64,000 nt of DNA from contig CAMDUR010000004.1 of assembly GCA_945879115.1 (NCBI GenBank), positions 31,671 through 95,670 of the forward strand. The letters run 5' to 3'. The notes below the pieces were generated by a model. That model was not told the DNA's origin. It saw only the letters and a list, made by a program, of their open reading frames with translations, and did not search any database. Positions 28,258-40,458 of the stretch are shown one piece after another. Each line of letters opens with the position of its first letter. Positions within the stretch are counted from its first letter, which is position 1. The stretch is from Polynucleobacter meluiroseus. GTDB lineage: Bacteria; Pseudomonadota; Gammaproteobacteria; Burkholderiales; Burkholderiaceae. The position numbers and the translations under genes are program-made.

Positions 28258-29862
28258 TTAAAGTTTGCTAGCATGCTCTCTAGTTTCATGAAAAACAATT
28301 TGAGGCCAACGCTCTTGTGTCACTTTCAGATTGACCGCTGAGTTGGCTAAGTAAGCTAAATTATCTGCTGCATCCAAAGCCAACTGATGTCCTGCAGATG
28401 AATTTTCAAAATCTGACATCATTTTTTTATCTTCACAAGTCACCCACCTTGCGCACTTGATGCTAGCACCTTCAAATACAGCATCAACACCATATTCATT
28501 CATGAGTCGACTGGCCACCACTTCAAACTGCAGAGCACCCACTGCGCCAAGAATTAAGTCGCTTCCACTAACCGGTCTAAATACCTGAACGGCACCCTCT
28601 TCACCTAACTGCTGAAGACCTTTTTGTAGCTGTTTAATCTTCATTGGATTACGAATCCGCGCCACTCTAAAGAAGTCAGGTGCGAAATAAGGAATACCGG
28701 TGTACTGCAATAGCTCCCCCTCAGAGAAACTATCTCCAATTTGCATATTGCCGTGATTAGGCAAACCGATGATATCGCCAGCGTAAGCCTCCTCTACTTG
28801 CTCTCTTGAAGATGCCATGAATGTCACCACATTAGATACTTTGACATCGCGCTTAATACGCAAATGATTGATCTTCATGCCACGCTCAAACTTACCTGAG
28901 CAAACTCTTAAAAAGGCAATTCGATCACGATGCGCAGGATCCATATTAGCCTGGATTTTAAAAACGAAACCAGAAAACTTATCTTCTCGAGGATTCACAG
29001 ATCTTACTGTTGCATCACGCTCACGCGGACTTGGTGCCCAGTCTAATAAGGCAGTTAAGATTTCACGAACCCCGAAGTTATTAATGGCGGAGCCAAAAAA
29101 TACTGGGGTTTGTTGACCTGATAAGAAACGGTCTAAAACAAATGGATGTGACGCACCTTGCACCAACTCCACTTCCGTCTTTAATTGCTTCATTTCATCA
29201 GGAAACATCTCTACTAGCTTAGGATTATTGATACCTTTGATTAACTCAAACTCTTGATCAGCACGATCACTACCTGCAGCAAATAACATGATCTCATCAT
29301 TAATTAGGTGATAAACACCTCGGAAATTTTTGCCCATGCCAATCGGCCAAGTCACTGGGGCACACTCAATTTTTAGAACTGACTCCAACTCATCTAACAA
29401 CTCCATGGGATCTCTGGTCTCACGGTCCATCTTATTAACAAAAGTAATGATGGGCGTATTACGCATACGACACACATTTAATAATTTAAGTGTTTGTTCC
29501 TCAACACCTTTGGCGGCATCAATGACCATCAAGGCAGAGTCGACGGCTGTTAAAACGCGATAAGTATCTTCAGAAAAATCTTGGTGGCCTGGCGTATCTA
29601 ATAAATTAACCACATGGTCACGGTATTCAAACTGCATCACTGAACTGGCAACAGAAATACCACGCTGCTTTTCAATTTCCATCCAGTCAGAAGTAGCGTG
29701 GCGCCCACTTTTACGTGCTTTTACAGTTCCCGCTAATTGGATGGCTCCTGAGAACATAAGAAGTTTTTCAGTTAAGGTCGTTTTCCCGGCGTCAGGGTGG
29801 GAAATAATCCCGAAGGTGCGACGCCTGGAAACTTCCTGGACAATGTCATTGCTGTAATTCAT
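28258..29862 (-). CDS. prfC: Peptide chain release factor 3
   Basis: GTPase that recycles RF1/RF2 from the ribosome after peptide release. 534 residues. G1 is [11 protein letters not shown] (about 22-32), followed by the [14 protein letters not shown] switch, DTPGHQDF (G3) and NKMDRE (G4). The C-terminal domains have the RF3 pattern, which separates it from EF-G. The ATG at 29862 lies head-to-head with a methyltransferase gene. Confidence 0.97.
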   Translation of the reverse strand: MNYSNDIVQEVSRRRTFGIISHPDAGKTTLTEKLLMFSGAIQLAGTVKARKSGRHATSDWMEIEKQRGISVASSVMQFEYRDHVVNLLDTPGHQDFSEDTYRVLTAVDSALMVIDAAKGVEEQTLKLLNVCRMRNTPIITFVNKMDRETRDPMELLDELESVLKIECAPVTWPIGMGKNFRGVYHLINDEIMLFAAGSDRADQEFELIKGINNPKLVEMFPDEMKQLKTEVELVQGASHPFVLDRFLSGQQTPVFFGSAINNFGVREILTALLDWAPSPRERDATVRSVNPREDKFSGFVFKIQANMDPAHRDRIAFLRVCSGKFERGMKINHLRIKRDVKVSNVVTFMASSREQVEEAYAGDIIGLPNHGNMQIGDSFSEGELLQYTGIPYFAPDFFRVARIRNPMKIKQLQKGLQQLGEEGAVQVFRPVSGSDLILGAVGALQFEVVASRLMNEYGVDAVFEGASIKCARWVTCEDKKMMSDFENSSAGHQLALDAADNLAYLANSAVNLKVTQERWPQIVFHETREHASKL

Positions 29863-29992
29863 AGGCTTTTCAATTAAATAGCCCTCTAGTTTAGTTTAGA
29901 CAGCCTAATTAGGCATTAATTCAGTGTTAAATACCTCGATAGGGCTAAGTTACCTTGCTTGACCAATGTGTTCATCAGGCAAAATAGAGAGC

Positions 29993-30841
29993 ATGACTAC
30001 AAAAGCATCCAAAAAAGACTCCCCAGATCAAAAATATGAGATTAGGCCGACTCAATCTCATGAATTACTAAAAGAGCTTCACATCCTCACCAGAGATGGC
30101 AAGCTCAATCAAGATACACGCAGGAAGCTCAAGCAGGTATATCACTTGGTTCAATTTATTGAACCACTACTTGAGGAAGTTTTAGGCAGAAAAGAACATT
30201 TAACTTTAGTTGATCATGGTGCCGGTAAGTCTTACTTAGGTTTTATCCTAAACGATCTATTTTGTAAATTACAAGAGAAGCCCAGCACAATCATTGGCAT
30301 CGAACTGCGTGAGGAGCTTGTTAAAAAATCCCAAGATCTTGCTTCTAAGCTTGAATTTAATAATATGCAATTTTTACATCTCAGCGTCGAGGAGTCCCTC
30401 AGCTCTAATTTGATACCTCATGAGGTTGATGTTGTAACGGCTCTTCACGCTTGCAATACTGCAACAGATGATGCGATTCGTTTTGCCCTATCGAGAAAAG
30501 CGAAACATATTGTGTTGGTGCCCTGCTGCCAAGCAGAAGTGGCGGCAACCTTCAGAAAAAACAAAGCTACCTCTTCAAAAAATGAATTATCAGAGATTTG
30601 GCGACACCCTATCCATGCTCGAGAATTTGGTAGTCACATCACCAATGTGCTGAGATGTCTTCAGTTGGAGTCTCACGGCTATGACCTTACAGTGACTGAG
30701 TTAGTTGGCTGGGAGCACTCTATGAAGAATGAGCTGATTATTGCGACTCAGAAGAATCTAGATGGGAAAAAGGCTTCAGAGAGAAAAACCCAACTTCTTC
30801 ATGATGTAGGGCTAGAGCTACTAGCTGATAGATTTACGTAA
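29993..30841 (+). CDS. SAM-dependent methyltransferase
   Basis: About 282 residues. A class I methyltransferase fold is suggested by LTLVDHGAGKSYLGFILNDLF (motif I, about 72-92), IIGIELREELV and the motif IV-like VVTALHACNTATDDAIRFAL with PCCQAEV. These match the methyltransferase group related to GSTCD and RNA-type enzymes. The start MTTKASKKD is preferred; an ATG nine codons upstream (29966) is also open. Substrate unknown. It diverges from prfC. Confidence 0.82.
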   Translation: MTTKASKKDSPDQKYEIRPTQSHELLKELHILTRDGKLNQDTRRKLKQVYHLVQFIEPLLEEVLGRKEHLTLVDHGAGKSYLGFILNDLFCKLQEKPSTIIGIELREELVKKSQDLASKLEFNNMQFLHLSVEESLSSNLIPHEVDVVTALHACNTATDDAIRFALSRKAKHIVLVPCCQAEVAATFRKNKATSSKNELSEIWRHPIHAREFGSHITNVLRCLQLESHGYDLTVTELVGWEHSMKNELIIATQKNLDGKKASERKTQLLHDVGLELLADRFT

Positions 30842-30855
30842 AGGAAGCTACTCGG

Positions 30856-31632
30856 CTATCCCAACTTAAAAGACAGCATGCTAATGGAAGCCAGATCAAT
30901 TCCGTCAGTAAATATCTCTACTGTGTCATCCTTGTCCTGTAAAGCCAAAACATAAAGAGCTGGCCAGTAATGTTCCCAGCTTGGATTAGACATTTGAACA
31001 TCCTGCTGTTGCATATTATTTAATGGATGAATAAGAGCCTCATGGTTCCCTGACAAAAGATTATCTTTAAAAAATTCATTAAATCTTTCAGCCCAAGGAA
31101 AGGTTGTGCTTGAGGAAAAGTCGATTTTTCTGAGGTTATGAACCACATTACCACTTCCAATAATCAATACTTCTTGATCCCTTAGGCATGAAAGCTTTTG
31201 GGCTAGTTCGTAGTGCTGAGAAGCGCTTAATGAGGCATCAAGACTCATCTGTATAACGGGAATATCAGCCCGAGGGTACAAGTATTTCAATACAGTCCAA
31301 GTGCCGTGATCTAAGCCCCACTCATTTTCCTCCAACGTCACTTCAACCGGCGCTAAAAGATCTTTAATCTGTTGTGCTAATTGAGGACTACCTGGAGCTG
31401 GATACTGTTGATTAAACAAGTCTTGAGGGAAGCCACTAAAATCATGAATCGTAGGTGGTTGCGCCATAGCGGTTAGCCACGTACCTCGAGTCAACCAATG
31501 CGCTGAAATCACTAAAATAGCTTTAGGGCGAGGAAGTCGTTTCGCAAGACTTTCCCAGCTTGAGGTAAAAGAATTTGGCTGAATGGCATACATAGGATTG
31601 CCATGCGCGAAAAAAATAACTGGTAATTTCAT
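30856..31632 (-). CDS. Class III extradiol ring-cleavage dioxygenase (DODA/YgiD type)
   Basis: 258 residues of the LigB superfamily. Likely metal-binding histidines are in FFAHGNPM (His10), ISAHW (about 45) and WGLDHGTWTVLKYLYP; IGSGNVVHNLR is also conserved in YgiD-like enzymes. The relatives act as DOPA 4,5-dioxygenases or zinc/iron proteins of unclear substrate, so no specific substrate is claimed. It is separated from HU by a terminator. Confidence 0.9.
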   Translation of the reverse strand: MKLPVIFFAHGNPMYAIQPNSFTSSWESLAKRLPRPKAILVISAHWLTRGTWLTAMAQPPTIHDFSGFPQDLFNQQYPAPGSPQLAQQIKDLLAPVEVTLEENEWGLDHGTWTVLKYLYPRADIPVIQMSLDASLSASQHYELAQKLSCLRDQEVLIIGSGNVVHNLRKIDFSSSTTFPWAERFNEFFKDNLLSGNHEALIHPLNNMQQQDVQMSNPSWEHYWPALYVLALQDKDDTVEIFTDGIDLASISMLSFKLG

Positions 31633-31672
31633 TAAATGCTGATGATATTCAAAATAAGGACTCTTAGAGAAT

Positions 31673-31700
31673 AAAAAAAGCTGCCTAAGCAGCCTTTTTT
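31673..31700. terminator. Terminator downstream of HU gene
   Basis: Stem GCTGC/GCAGC (31680-31684 with 31689-31693) with a 4-base loop, extended by an A-run and T-run on either side. It follows the HU stop by 19 bases; the minus-strand tail is seven T residues. Confidence 0.85.
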
Positions 31701-31718
31701 ATTCTCATTGAAGAGGAA

Positions 31719-32000
31719 TTACTTGCGCTTGTTTACAGCGTCTTTAAATGCCTTACCAGCTGTGAACTTAACAGTCTTAGCAGCAGCAATCTTGATAGCT
31801 TCGCCAGTCTTTGGGTTACGGCCAATACGCGCAGCGCGCTTGCCTGAACCGAATGTACCGAAACCGATCAATTGAACTTTGTCACCTTTAGTAACAGCTT
31901 TAATGATTGTATCGATTGATGTGTTCAAAACTCTTTCAGCAGAAGCTTTAGAGATGTCCGCATCTTTTGCAATTTTTTCAACTAATTCAGCTTTATTCAT
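31719..32000 (-). CDS. hup: HU family DNA-binding protein
   Basis: Nucleoid-associated DNA-bending protein of 93 residues: [26 protein letters not shown] dimerisation helices, then the beta-arm region [27 protein letters not shown] with the conserved RNPKTG tip. No insertion of the IHF type, so HU. GAAAGG precedes the ATG. The 240 bases upstream, to serS, are AT-rich and hold its promoter region; I see no other gene there. Confidence 0.96.
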   Translation of the reverse strand: MNKAELVEKIAKDADISKASAERVLNTSIDTIIKAVTKGDKVQLIGFGTFGSGKRAARIGRNPKTGEAIKIAAAKTVKFTAGKAFKDAVNKRK

Positions 32001-32240
32001 TATTTACCTTTCAACATTGGAACTGGGAGAATATACAAACTTTATAAGATAACTATGAAAATTACTTATTAGCCTTGTAATAACGTTATTAAATCACACA
32101 ATCACTCTTGAGGCTAATATTTATAACGCTCTTTAGGGTTTTACCTATGCTTTATGAACGTCTAGAGATCAATCGAAGCGAAAACTCAATAAATATAGTG
32201 CATTAGCTCTTATAAATATTTGAATTTTTTCATGCAATTA

Positions 32241-33551
32241 TTAAGCTTTTAAAAATTCAACTCCGCTCATATAGGGTTGTAACGCTTTTGGAATTCTGAT
32301 ACTGCCATCAGCTTGTTGATAATTTTCTAGTATTGCCACACCCGTTCTACCAACTGCTAAACCCGATCCGTTGAGTGTATGCACCAGCTCAGGTTTGTTT
32401 TGCCCTGACTTAAAGCGGGCTTGCATTCTTCTGGCCTGAAAATCTCCCATATTGGAACATGAGCTGATCTCTCGGTAAGCATTTTGAGCAGGCAGCCAAA
32501 CCTCTAAGTCATATGTCTTGGTGCTGCCAAAGCCCATGTCGCCAGTACAAAGAAGCACTTTGCGGTAAGGAAGCTCTAATTTTTGCAAAATTGATTCTGC
32601 TTGTTTTGTTAAATCTTCCAAAGTCTGCATAGAATCCTCAGGCTTTGTAATTTGAACTAATTCAACTTTCTCAAACTGATGTTGACGAATCATGCCTCGT
32701 GTATCGCGACCATAACTACCAGCCTCAGATCTGAAACAGGGTGTATGAGCAACAAATTTTCTTGGTAAATCTTCAGCTGCTGTGATCGTGTCACGCATTA
32801 AATTAGTGACAGGAACTTCTGCAGTGGGTATTAAGTAAAAGTTTTCATAACTGGCTTCAATATCTGCATCTTGATCATCGCCACCCACTTTGCGTGGCAC
32901 TTTAAATAAATCAGCTTCAAATTTTGGTAACTGTCCTGTGCCTCTCATTGATTCAGCATTAACAATAAGCGGTACATAAACTTCGCTATAACCAACAGCG
33001 ATATGTTGATCCAGCATGAATTGACCTAAAGCTCTGTGTAAACGAGCCACTTGACCGTGTAAAACAGCAAAACGTGATCCTGTAACCTTAGCAGCACTGT
33101 CAAAATCTAAGCCTAAGGGTGCCGCTAAATCCACATGATCTTTAATAGGGAAATTGAATTTAGGCAACTCTCCCCACTTGAATACTTCCTGATTCTGGTT
33201 TTCACTTTGGCCCGTTGGCACGCTTTCATGTGGAATATTAGGGATATTCATCAAAAAATCATTTAACTGAGACTGAAGCACACTTAGTCTTTCTGTCAAA
33301 GTTTGTAGTTCCTGATTTAATGCAACTGATTCAACCATTTCCTCAGAGGCATCATCACCTTTGGCTTTTTTCATGCCAATTACTTTGGCTAATTGATTTT
33401 TTTTGGCTTGAAGCTCTTCAGTGCGACTTTGAACTTGCTTGCGATCAGACTCTAGTGATAAAAATGCATCTTTATCTAAGGTGAATTTGCGATCAGCCAA
33501 TCGGCTAACCACCATATCTATATCTTTACGTAAAAGCTGAATATCAATCAT
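32241..33551 (-). CDS. serS: Seryl-tRNA synthetase
   Basis: 436 residues. The N-terminal coiled-coil arm (about 28-105) that grips the tRNA-Ser variable arm is followed by the class II catalytic core with [14 protein letters not shown] (motif 2 region), [28 protein letters not shown] and [18 protein letters not shown] motif 3 ([15 protein letters not shown]). The last residues GVEFLKA fit the family. Confidence 0.98.
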   Translation of the reverse strand: MIDIQLLRKDIDMVVSRLADRKFTLDKDAFLSLESDRKQVQSRTEELQAKKNQLAKVIGMKKAKGDDASEEMVESVALNQELQTLTERLSVLQSQLNDFLMNIPNIPHESVPTGQSENQNQEVFKWGELPKFNFPIKDHVDLAAPLGLDFDSAAKVTGSRFAVLHGQVARLHRALGQFMLDQHIAVGYSEVYVPLIVNAESMRGTGQLPKFEADLFKVPRKVGGDDQDADIEASYENFYLIPTAEVPVTNLMRDTITAAEDLPRKFVAHTPCFRSEAGSYGRDTRGMIRQHQFEKVELVQITKPEDSMQTLEDLTKQAESILQKLELPYRKVLLCTGDMGFGSTKTYDLEVWLPAQNAYREISSCSNMGDFQARRMQARFKSGQNKPELVHTLNGSGLAVGRTGVAILENYQQADGSIRIPKALQPYMSGVEFLKA

Positions 33552-33598
33552 GAAGTTCTCAATGTTTTTTTAATTTATTTAGCTAGCGAATTTAAAAT

Positions 33599-34273
33599 TT
33601 ACTTAACTTTAAATACTTCAGCACCTGTTGGTGGAGAAAATTTAAAAGTTTGTGGTCCTAGCGTTATATTAGTTTTGATTTTACTCAAGTTAATCAAGAC
33701 AATAGTTCCAAAATTATCATGTAGCTCAAGGCCAACCGGTAATCCATCTTTCATGCCAACTCCAATACGGCTGTAAGGCATATCTCTCTTTTCGCTACCT
33801 TTAGGCTTTAACTCTAGCCAGAGTAAGCCACCTCTATCTTCACCCAAAATCAGTTCGAAATGCTCATCAATCGAAGTATTTCCAAAAAGGATAGCTGCAG
33901 GGCTAGCTGCAAGGCCTTGTCCCGCTGGTCTGGTAGTTAGTTGATTGAGATCTTTATCCCATAAGAGCAATTGATTGCCATCGGCAATGACTTTTTGTTC
34001 AAATGGTTTCTTGGTCTCCCAAACAAACTGACCGGGTCTTTGAAAAACAAAATAACCCTGACTTTTTCTTAAAACCTTGGCTTGAGCTTCGCCTTGTTTT
34101 GCGGGGCGAATTTGTTGTTGAGCAAAATCGCCTTCGGCATTTTTAACATTCACCAAAAAACTTTTAAATTGAGTGATCGCATCAAGATTTGGTTTTTGCG
34201 TGCTGGGAGTTTGAGCTTGAGGTGCTGCAACAACTATCAGAGATAGCAAGCTTACTAAAAATAATTTAAACAT
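33599..34273 (-). CDS. lolA: Outer-membrane lipoprotein carrier protein LolA
   Basis: Periplasmic chaperone that moves lipoproteins from LolCDE to LolB. 224 residues with a signal peptide ([21 protein letters not shown]), then the LolA fold with GYFVFQRPGQFVWETKKPFEQKVIADGNQLLLWDKDLNQ and RPAGQ. Its ATG overlaps the ftsK stop by one base (TAATG), the standard ftsK-lolA pair. Confidence 0.96.
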   Translation of the reverse strand: MFKLFLVSLLSLIVVAAPQAQTPSTQKPNLDAITQFKSFLVNVKNAEGDFAQQQIRPAKQGEAQAKVLRKSQGYFVFQRPGQFVWETKKPFEQKVIADGNQLLLWDKDLNQLTTRPAGQGLAASPAAILFGNTSIDEHFELILGEDRGGLLWLELKPKGSEKRDMPYSRIGVGMKDGLPVGLELHDNFGTIVLINLSKIKTNITLGPQTFKFSPPTGAEVFKVK

Positions 34274-36576
34274 TAGTTGTCGCCTGCTGCACGAACCAAA
34301 ATATCACGATTACCATTGCTACCCATCTTAGATACCAATCCAGCTCGCTCCATATCTTCTAATAAGCGTGCGGCTCTGTTGTAACCAATACGCAAGTGTC
34401 TTTGAACTAATGAAATAGACGCTCGCTTATTTTCTAAAATAATGGCCACTGCCTGATCATAAAGCGGATCGGCTTCACCACCAGCAGTTGCTTCAGAACC
34501 ACCCTCCATCTCAGCTTGGGGCTCTAAGATAGATTCAATGTAATTAGGCTCGCCATTTTTTTCTTTTAACCAAGTCACCACGCGATGAACTTCATCATCA
34601 GTTACAAAAGCCCCGTGTACACGAATCGGTAACCCAGTTCCTGGTGCCATGTACAACATATCGCCCATACCCAGTAAACTCTCGGCACCCTGTTGGTCCA
34701 AAATCGTACGGCTATCAATACGACTGCTGACTTGGAAAGAAATACGAGTTGGTACGTTAGCCTTAATAAGACCTGTAATCACATCCACACTTGGACGCTG
34801 AGTTGCCAAAACTAGATGGATACCTGCGGCACGTGCCTTTTGAGCAATACGAGCAATTAACTCTTCAATCTTCTTGCCAACCACCATCATCAAATCAGCC
34901 AACTCATCAATCACTATGACAATCACAGGTGCTTTATGGAGCGGCTCAGGATCATCTGGCGTCAGGCTAAAGGGGTTATATAGGAACTCACCCTTCTCCT
35001 GGGCATCAGCAATTTTCTTATTGAAACCTGCTAAGTTGCGCACACCAAATTTACTCATCAACTTATAACGGCGATCCATCTCAATAACAGCCCAATTGAG
35101 AGCGTTATAAGCTTGCTTCATATCAGTGACGACTGGACATAATAGATGTGGGATGCCTTCATAAACTGACATCTCTAACATCTTTGGATCGACCATGATG
35201 AGCTTAACCTCATCTGCTTTTGCTTTATAGAGCAAAGATAAGATCATCAAATTGATACCCACAGACTTACCTGAACCAGTGGTACCAGCTACCAAGCAAT
35301 GGGGCATTTTTGCCAAATCAGCTACAACCGGTAGACCTGCAATATCCTTACCTAATGACAAAGTCAGCAAAGATGAGTTGTCGTTATAAGTACGAGAACT
35401 CAAAATCTCAGTTAGGTGAACTGCTTGTCGGTTAGGGTTCGGTAACTCCAAGCCCATACATGTTTTACCTGGAATCGTTTCAACAACTCGCACACTAAAA
35501 ACACCTAAAGCTCTTGATAAGTCTTTTTGAAGATTAACAATCTGACTACCCTTCACACCAACCGCCGGCTCAATCTCATACCGAGTAATTACTGGACCTG
35601 GGTGAGCAGAAATAACTTTAACTTCAATATTAAATTCTTTGAGCTTTCTTTCGATTAAACGAGATGTAAATTCTAGAGTGTCTACCGAAATTGTTTCTTT
35701 AACAGGCGGGACAGGATCTAATAAAGAAAGCGGTGGTAACTCTGAATCTGTTAAATCTGCAAACAACGGTTGTTGTTTTTCACGTTCAACCCTGTCACTC
35801 TTAACCACTGATAAGGGTGTTCGATAAATTGGTACAGGGGGAAGCTCTTCGATTTTGACGCGCTCTTCTTCAACAATCTCTTCGCGCTCTTCAGCAGCCT
35901 GCTCACCAATGCGGCGATCTTCTTCAGATTCGCGTCGCTGACGAATGCGCATCAATGAAACCTCTAAAAAGCGACCCACTTGTTCGGCTAGACTTAACCA
36001 AGAAAATCTTAAAAACAAAGATAATCCAATGGCAAGTGTCACCAATAGGATCAATGTGGCGCCAGTAAAACCAACTGCCATTTGTAAAGGGTCACCCAAT
36101 AATTCGCCCAAGACACCACCAGGCGGTCTTGGAAGATCCATGGTCATACTGTGCATCCTGATGGACTCAAGGGCCATGCTAGAAACCATGGTTAAACCAA
36201 AGCCTAGAAGACTTGGCAGAAATGGTTCCGGCTCTAGCTCATTACCCGGAAGTTTGGCTGCAGTCAGCTCTTGCCAGCCTCTAATCGCCCTCTTGAGGAG
36301 CAAAACAACGCACCAATAGGCTGATGCCCCAAATACGTAAAAGAGTAAGTCAGCGATCCAAGCACCCAAACGACCACCAAGATTAGCCATATTGGCTACC
36401 TGATTCGCATGAGACCAAGCAGGATCACCCTTGCTATAGCTTGCTAAAACAGCAAATAACGCCAACGTAAGCGTCATAAATGCGATCCACTTAACCTCCC
36501 GCACCAATTTGCTCATACGTGAGTTGGGGGAGCCCTCTTGAGAGGGTGGAGTCGAGGAGGATGCGATTCTAGCCAT
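34273..36576 (-). CDS. ftsK: DNA translocase FtsK
   Basis: Septal motor that pumps DNA and activates XerCD in chromosome segregation. About 767 residues, without the long Pro/Gln linker of E. coli FtsK. Four N-terminal membrane helices (about 25-190) are followed by a short charged linker, the alpha/beta motor with Walker [10 protein letters not shown] at 430-438 and Walker [12 protein letters not shown], and a C-terminal gamma winged helix ([23 protein letters not shown]). The start at 36576 is preferred to an upstream ATG that adds 25 unrelated residues and sits next to trxB. Confidence 0.96.
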   Translation of the reverse strand: MARIASSSTPPSQEGSPNSRMSKLVREVKWIAFMTLTLALFAVLASYSKGDPAWSHANQVANMANLGGRLGAWIADLLFYVFGASAYWCVVLLLKRAIRGWQELTAAKLPGNELEPEPFLPSLLGFGLTMVSSMALESIRMHSMTMDLPRPPGGVLGELLGDPLQMAVGFTGATLILLVTLAIGLSLFLRFSWLSLAEQVGRFLEVSLMRIRQRRESEEDRRIGEQAAEEREEIVEEERVKIEELPPVPIYRTPLSVVKSDRVEREKQQPLFADLTDSELPPLSLLDPVPPVKETISVDTLEFTSRLIERKLKEFNIEVKVISAHPGPVITRYEIEPAVGVKGSQIVNLQKDLSRALGVFSVRVVETIPGKTCMGLELPNPNRQAVHLTEILSSRTYNDNSSLLTLSLGKDIAGLPVVADLAKMPHCLVAGTTGSGKSVGINLMILSLLYKAKADEVKLIMVDPKMLEMSVYEGIPHLLCPVVTDMKQAYNALNWAVIEMDRRYKLMSKFGVRNLAGFNKKIADAQEKGEFLYNPFSLTPDDPEPLHKAPVIVIVIDELADLMMVVGKKIEELIARIAQKARAAGIHLVLATQRPSVDVITGLIKANVPTRISFQVSSRIDSRTILDQQGAESLLGMGDMLYMAPGTGLPIRVHGAFVTDDEVHRVVTWLKEKNGEPNYIESILEPQAEMEGGSEATAGGEADPLYDQAVAIILENKRASISLVQRHLRIGYNRAARLLEDMERAGLVSKMGSNGNRDILVRAAGDN

Positions 36577-36609
36577 GTATTTCCAATTGTAATCAACATG
36601 AAACGATGA

Positions 36610-37581
<972 letters not shown>

Positions 37582-37612
37582 TTTGAAATAAGTATGCTTT
37601 CCCAAACAAAAA

Positions 37613-37639
37613 GCCCAACTTGTTACAAACATGTTGGGC
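37613..37639. terminator. Bidirectional terminator between trxB and PII gene
   Basis: GCCCAAC (37613-37619) pairs with GTTGGGC (37633-37639), flanked by an A-run on the left and TTTTTATT on the right. Convergent genes on both sides use it. Confidence 0.88.
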
Positions 37640-37659
37640 TTTTTATTCGGGTTAACTTT

Positions 37660-38007
<348 letters not shown>

Positions 38008-38066
38008 CTAATACATCAATCATACCTAAAAACAACAAAAGTACTTAATTAACTAATTCTTAAAAA

Positions 38067-39683
38067 TTAAGCTCTAAATTTATTGGTAATGGGGTAACGC
38101 CAATCTCTTCCAAAAGCCCTCTGTGTAATTCTGACACCGATAGGCGACTGACGTCGTTTGTACTCATTAATTTGGATTAGCCGTGTTACCTTTTCAACAT
38201 CTTCAGATCGGTAGCCTTCAGCAATAATGGACTCAATCGATTGATCCTGTTCCATATACTTTTTAAGGATGGCATCCAAGATCTCATATTCTGGGAGGCT
38301 ATCCTGATCTTTTTGATCTGGGCGTAACTCAGCTGAAGGCGCCCTCGTGAGTATTCGCTCAGGAATGACTGCACTCAAACTGTTGCGATAAGAGCAGAGT
38401 CGATAAACCAATGTTTTAGCAATATCTTTAATGACCGCAAAACCGCCGGCCATATCTCCGTAAAGCGTGCAATAGCCAACAGCCATCTCGCTCTTATTGC
38501 CTGTGGTTAAAACAATACGGCCAGATTTATTAGAAATAGCCATTAATAAAGTACCGCGAATCCTAGCTTGCATATTCTCTTCAGTAGCATCCACTGCAGT
38601 ATTTTTAAACTCATCAGACAAGGAAGTTTCAAATGCGTCATACATATTTGAAATAGGTATTTCATCATATTGAACAGATAAATTTTTAGCCATTTGCTCG
38701 GCATCAATCCAAGAAATATCAGCCGTATATCTCGATGGCATCATGACAGCACGAACTTTTTCAGCACCTAATGCATCGACGGCAATAGCAAGAACTAAAG
38801 CGGAATCGACACCCCCTGATAAACCAATAATGGCGCCAGGAAAACCATTCTTGTTAACGTAATCTTTTACACCAAGAACAAGCGCTTGATAAACCTGAGC
38901 CTCAACCGAAGGGATTGGCGCCACACGCTCACCAACTAAATCTCCATTGACAACTTGCGCTAGAGCAAAGTCCTCCTGAAACGCTGGTAGACCAAGCACT
39001 ACTTCCGCTGCTTGATTAAGTGCAAAAGAACCTCCATCAAACACCAATTCATCCTGACCGCCAACAGCGTTGACATAAATCAAAGGCAACCCTGTTTCTA
39101 AAACTCGTGCCTTAAGGACATCTACTCTGATGTTTTGTTTTTCTAAATGGTATGGGGATGCATTGGGAACTACGAGTATTTGAGCGCCAGCATGCTTAGC
39201 GTGAGCAGCTGGACTAGAATGCCATGCATCTTCACAAATAATTAAACCAAGCTTTATTCCATCAATATCAAATACGCAAGCCTGTTCACCAGGAACAAAA
39301 TATCTCACTTCATCAAATACTTCATGGTTAGGTAATTTTTGCTTGGCATAGCTGGCAATAATCTCACCCTTATGCAAAACACTCGCCATATTCTGTAACC
39401 CTGTTTTGGTTCTAGCGGGATAACCAACTATGACCCTCAAATCTGGGAACTTGGCCAGTTGTTTTGCCAAGTTTTGAACAGACATATCAACTGCCTGAAT
39501 AAAAGCATCACGCAACAGCAGATCTTCTGGAGGGTAACCGGTCAGCGATAACTCGGAAGTTATGAGTAATTTAGCCCCTTGATCACAGGCTTTTTTTGCG
39601 GCTTGCAGAATTAATGCTGCATTGCCATGCAAATCACCTAGGATGGGGTTGGTTTGAGAAAGGGTAATAAAAAACGGAGACAT
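38067..39683 (-). CDS. nadE: Glutamine-dependent NAD+ synthetase
   Basis: Amidates deamido-NAD to NAD. 538 residues in two domains. The N-terminal nitrilase-like glutaminase has Glu in SELSLTGYPPEDLL, Lys in KQKLPNHEVFDE and Cys in IICEDAWHS. The C-terminal synthetase has SGGVDSALVLAIA and TGNKSEMAVGYCTLYGD. It completes, with nadB/A/C earlier in the window, most of de novo NAD synthesis (only nadD is not seen). Confidence 0.97.
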   Translation of the reverse strand: MSPFFITLSQTNPILGDLHGNAALILQAAKKACDQGAKLLITSELSLTGYPPEDLLLRDAFIQAVDMSVQNLAKQLAKFPDLRVIVGYPARTKTGLQNMASVLHKGEIIASYAKQKLPNHEVFDEVRYFVPGEQACVFDIDGIKLGLIICEDAWHSSPAAHAKHAGAQILVVPNASPYHLEKQNIRVDVLKARVLETGLPLIYVNAVGGQDELVFDGGSFALNQAAEVVLGLPAFQEDFALAQVVNGDLVGERVAPIPSVEAQVYQALVLGVKDYVNKNGFPGAIIGLSGGVDSALVLAIAVDALGAEKVRAVMMPSRYTADISWIDAEQMAKNLSVQYDEIPISNMYDAFETSLSDEFKNTAVDATEENMQARIRGTLLMAISNKSGRIVLTTGNKSEMAVGYCTLYGDMAGGFAVIKDIAKTLVYRLCSYRNSLSAVIPERILTRAPSAELRPDQKDQDSLPEYEILDAILKKYMEQDQSIESIIAEGYRSEDVEKVTRLIQINEYKRRQSPIGVRITQRAFGRDWRYPITNKFRA

Positions 39684-39727
39684 GGAAACTATTATCCCAT
39701 TGCCTCCGTTTGGCGTCAGCAGACTGA

Positions 39728-40261
39728 TTACTTAGACTTGTTGTATCTCTGAATACCGTCCAAAATTTCTTTCTTGGCTGCTTCTGGCCCTTCCCAGCCT
39801 TTAATTTTTACCCACTTACCTTTTTCAAGGTCTTTATAGTGTTCAAAAAAGTGTTGAATTTGGTTCAAACGCAACTCGTTCATATCTTCTGGTTTTTGCC
39901 AGTGAGTATAAATAGACAAAATTCTGTCTTCAGGGACAGCCAATAGCTTGGCATCGCCACCCGCCTCATCATCCATCATCAATACTCCAATAGGTCGGCA
40001 ACTAACTACAACACCTGGATTTAGTGGAAATGGAGTAATTACTAATGCGTCAACTGGGTCGCCATCGTCAGAGATTGTTTTGGGAATATATCCGTAGTTA
40101 CATGGATAGTGCATCGCTGTACCCATAAAACGATCGACGAACATTGCGCCAGTCTCTTTATCCACTTCATATTTGATTGGATCTGCATTCATTGGGATTT
40201 CAATGATCACATTAAAAAAATCTGGGGCTTTTTTACCTGGGGTGACGTTATCTAAACTCAT
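39728..40261 (-). CDS. ppa: Inorganic pyrophosphatase (family I, soluble)
   Basis: Cytosolic Mg-dependent pyrophosphate hydrolysis. 177 residues with the core signature [11 protein letters not shown] around residues 64-75, and [11 protein letters not shown] before it. Diverges from hppA, the membrane pyrophosphatase, across a 197-base gap. Confidence 0.98.
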   Translation of the reverse strand: MSLDNVTPGKKAPDFFNVIIEIPMNADPIKYEVDKETGAMFVDRFMGTAMHYPCNYGYIPKTISDDGDPVDALVITPFPLNPGVVVSCRPIGVLMMDDEAGGDAKLLAVPEDRILSIYTHWQKPEDMNELRLNQIQHFFEHYKDLEKGKWVKIKGWEGPEAAKKEILDGIQRYNKSK

Positions 40262-40393
40262 TTTTTCTCCATAGGATTATTAATCACCCCGAATCTTAAC
40301 AAACCTGACTATCTACAAGCTGACAAGCGTAGGAATCTATTCGATTTGCTTCAAATTTCAGCTGTACTAGGGTTTACAACTAGGTAATAGTTA

Positions 40394-40422
40394 TTGCTTA
40401 TAAAAATTCTAGCAATTAGCAT
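40394..40422 (+). promoter_or_regulatory. Possible promoter of hppA
   Basis: TTGCTT and TAGCAT with a 17-base spacer, about 37 bases before the hppA ATG. The matches are partial (four of six each), so this is a candidate only. TAGGAG lies ten bases before the ATG. Confidence 0.3.
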
Positions 40423-40458
40423 CATCGATGGCATGTCCTACATAGGAGTAAATAAAAA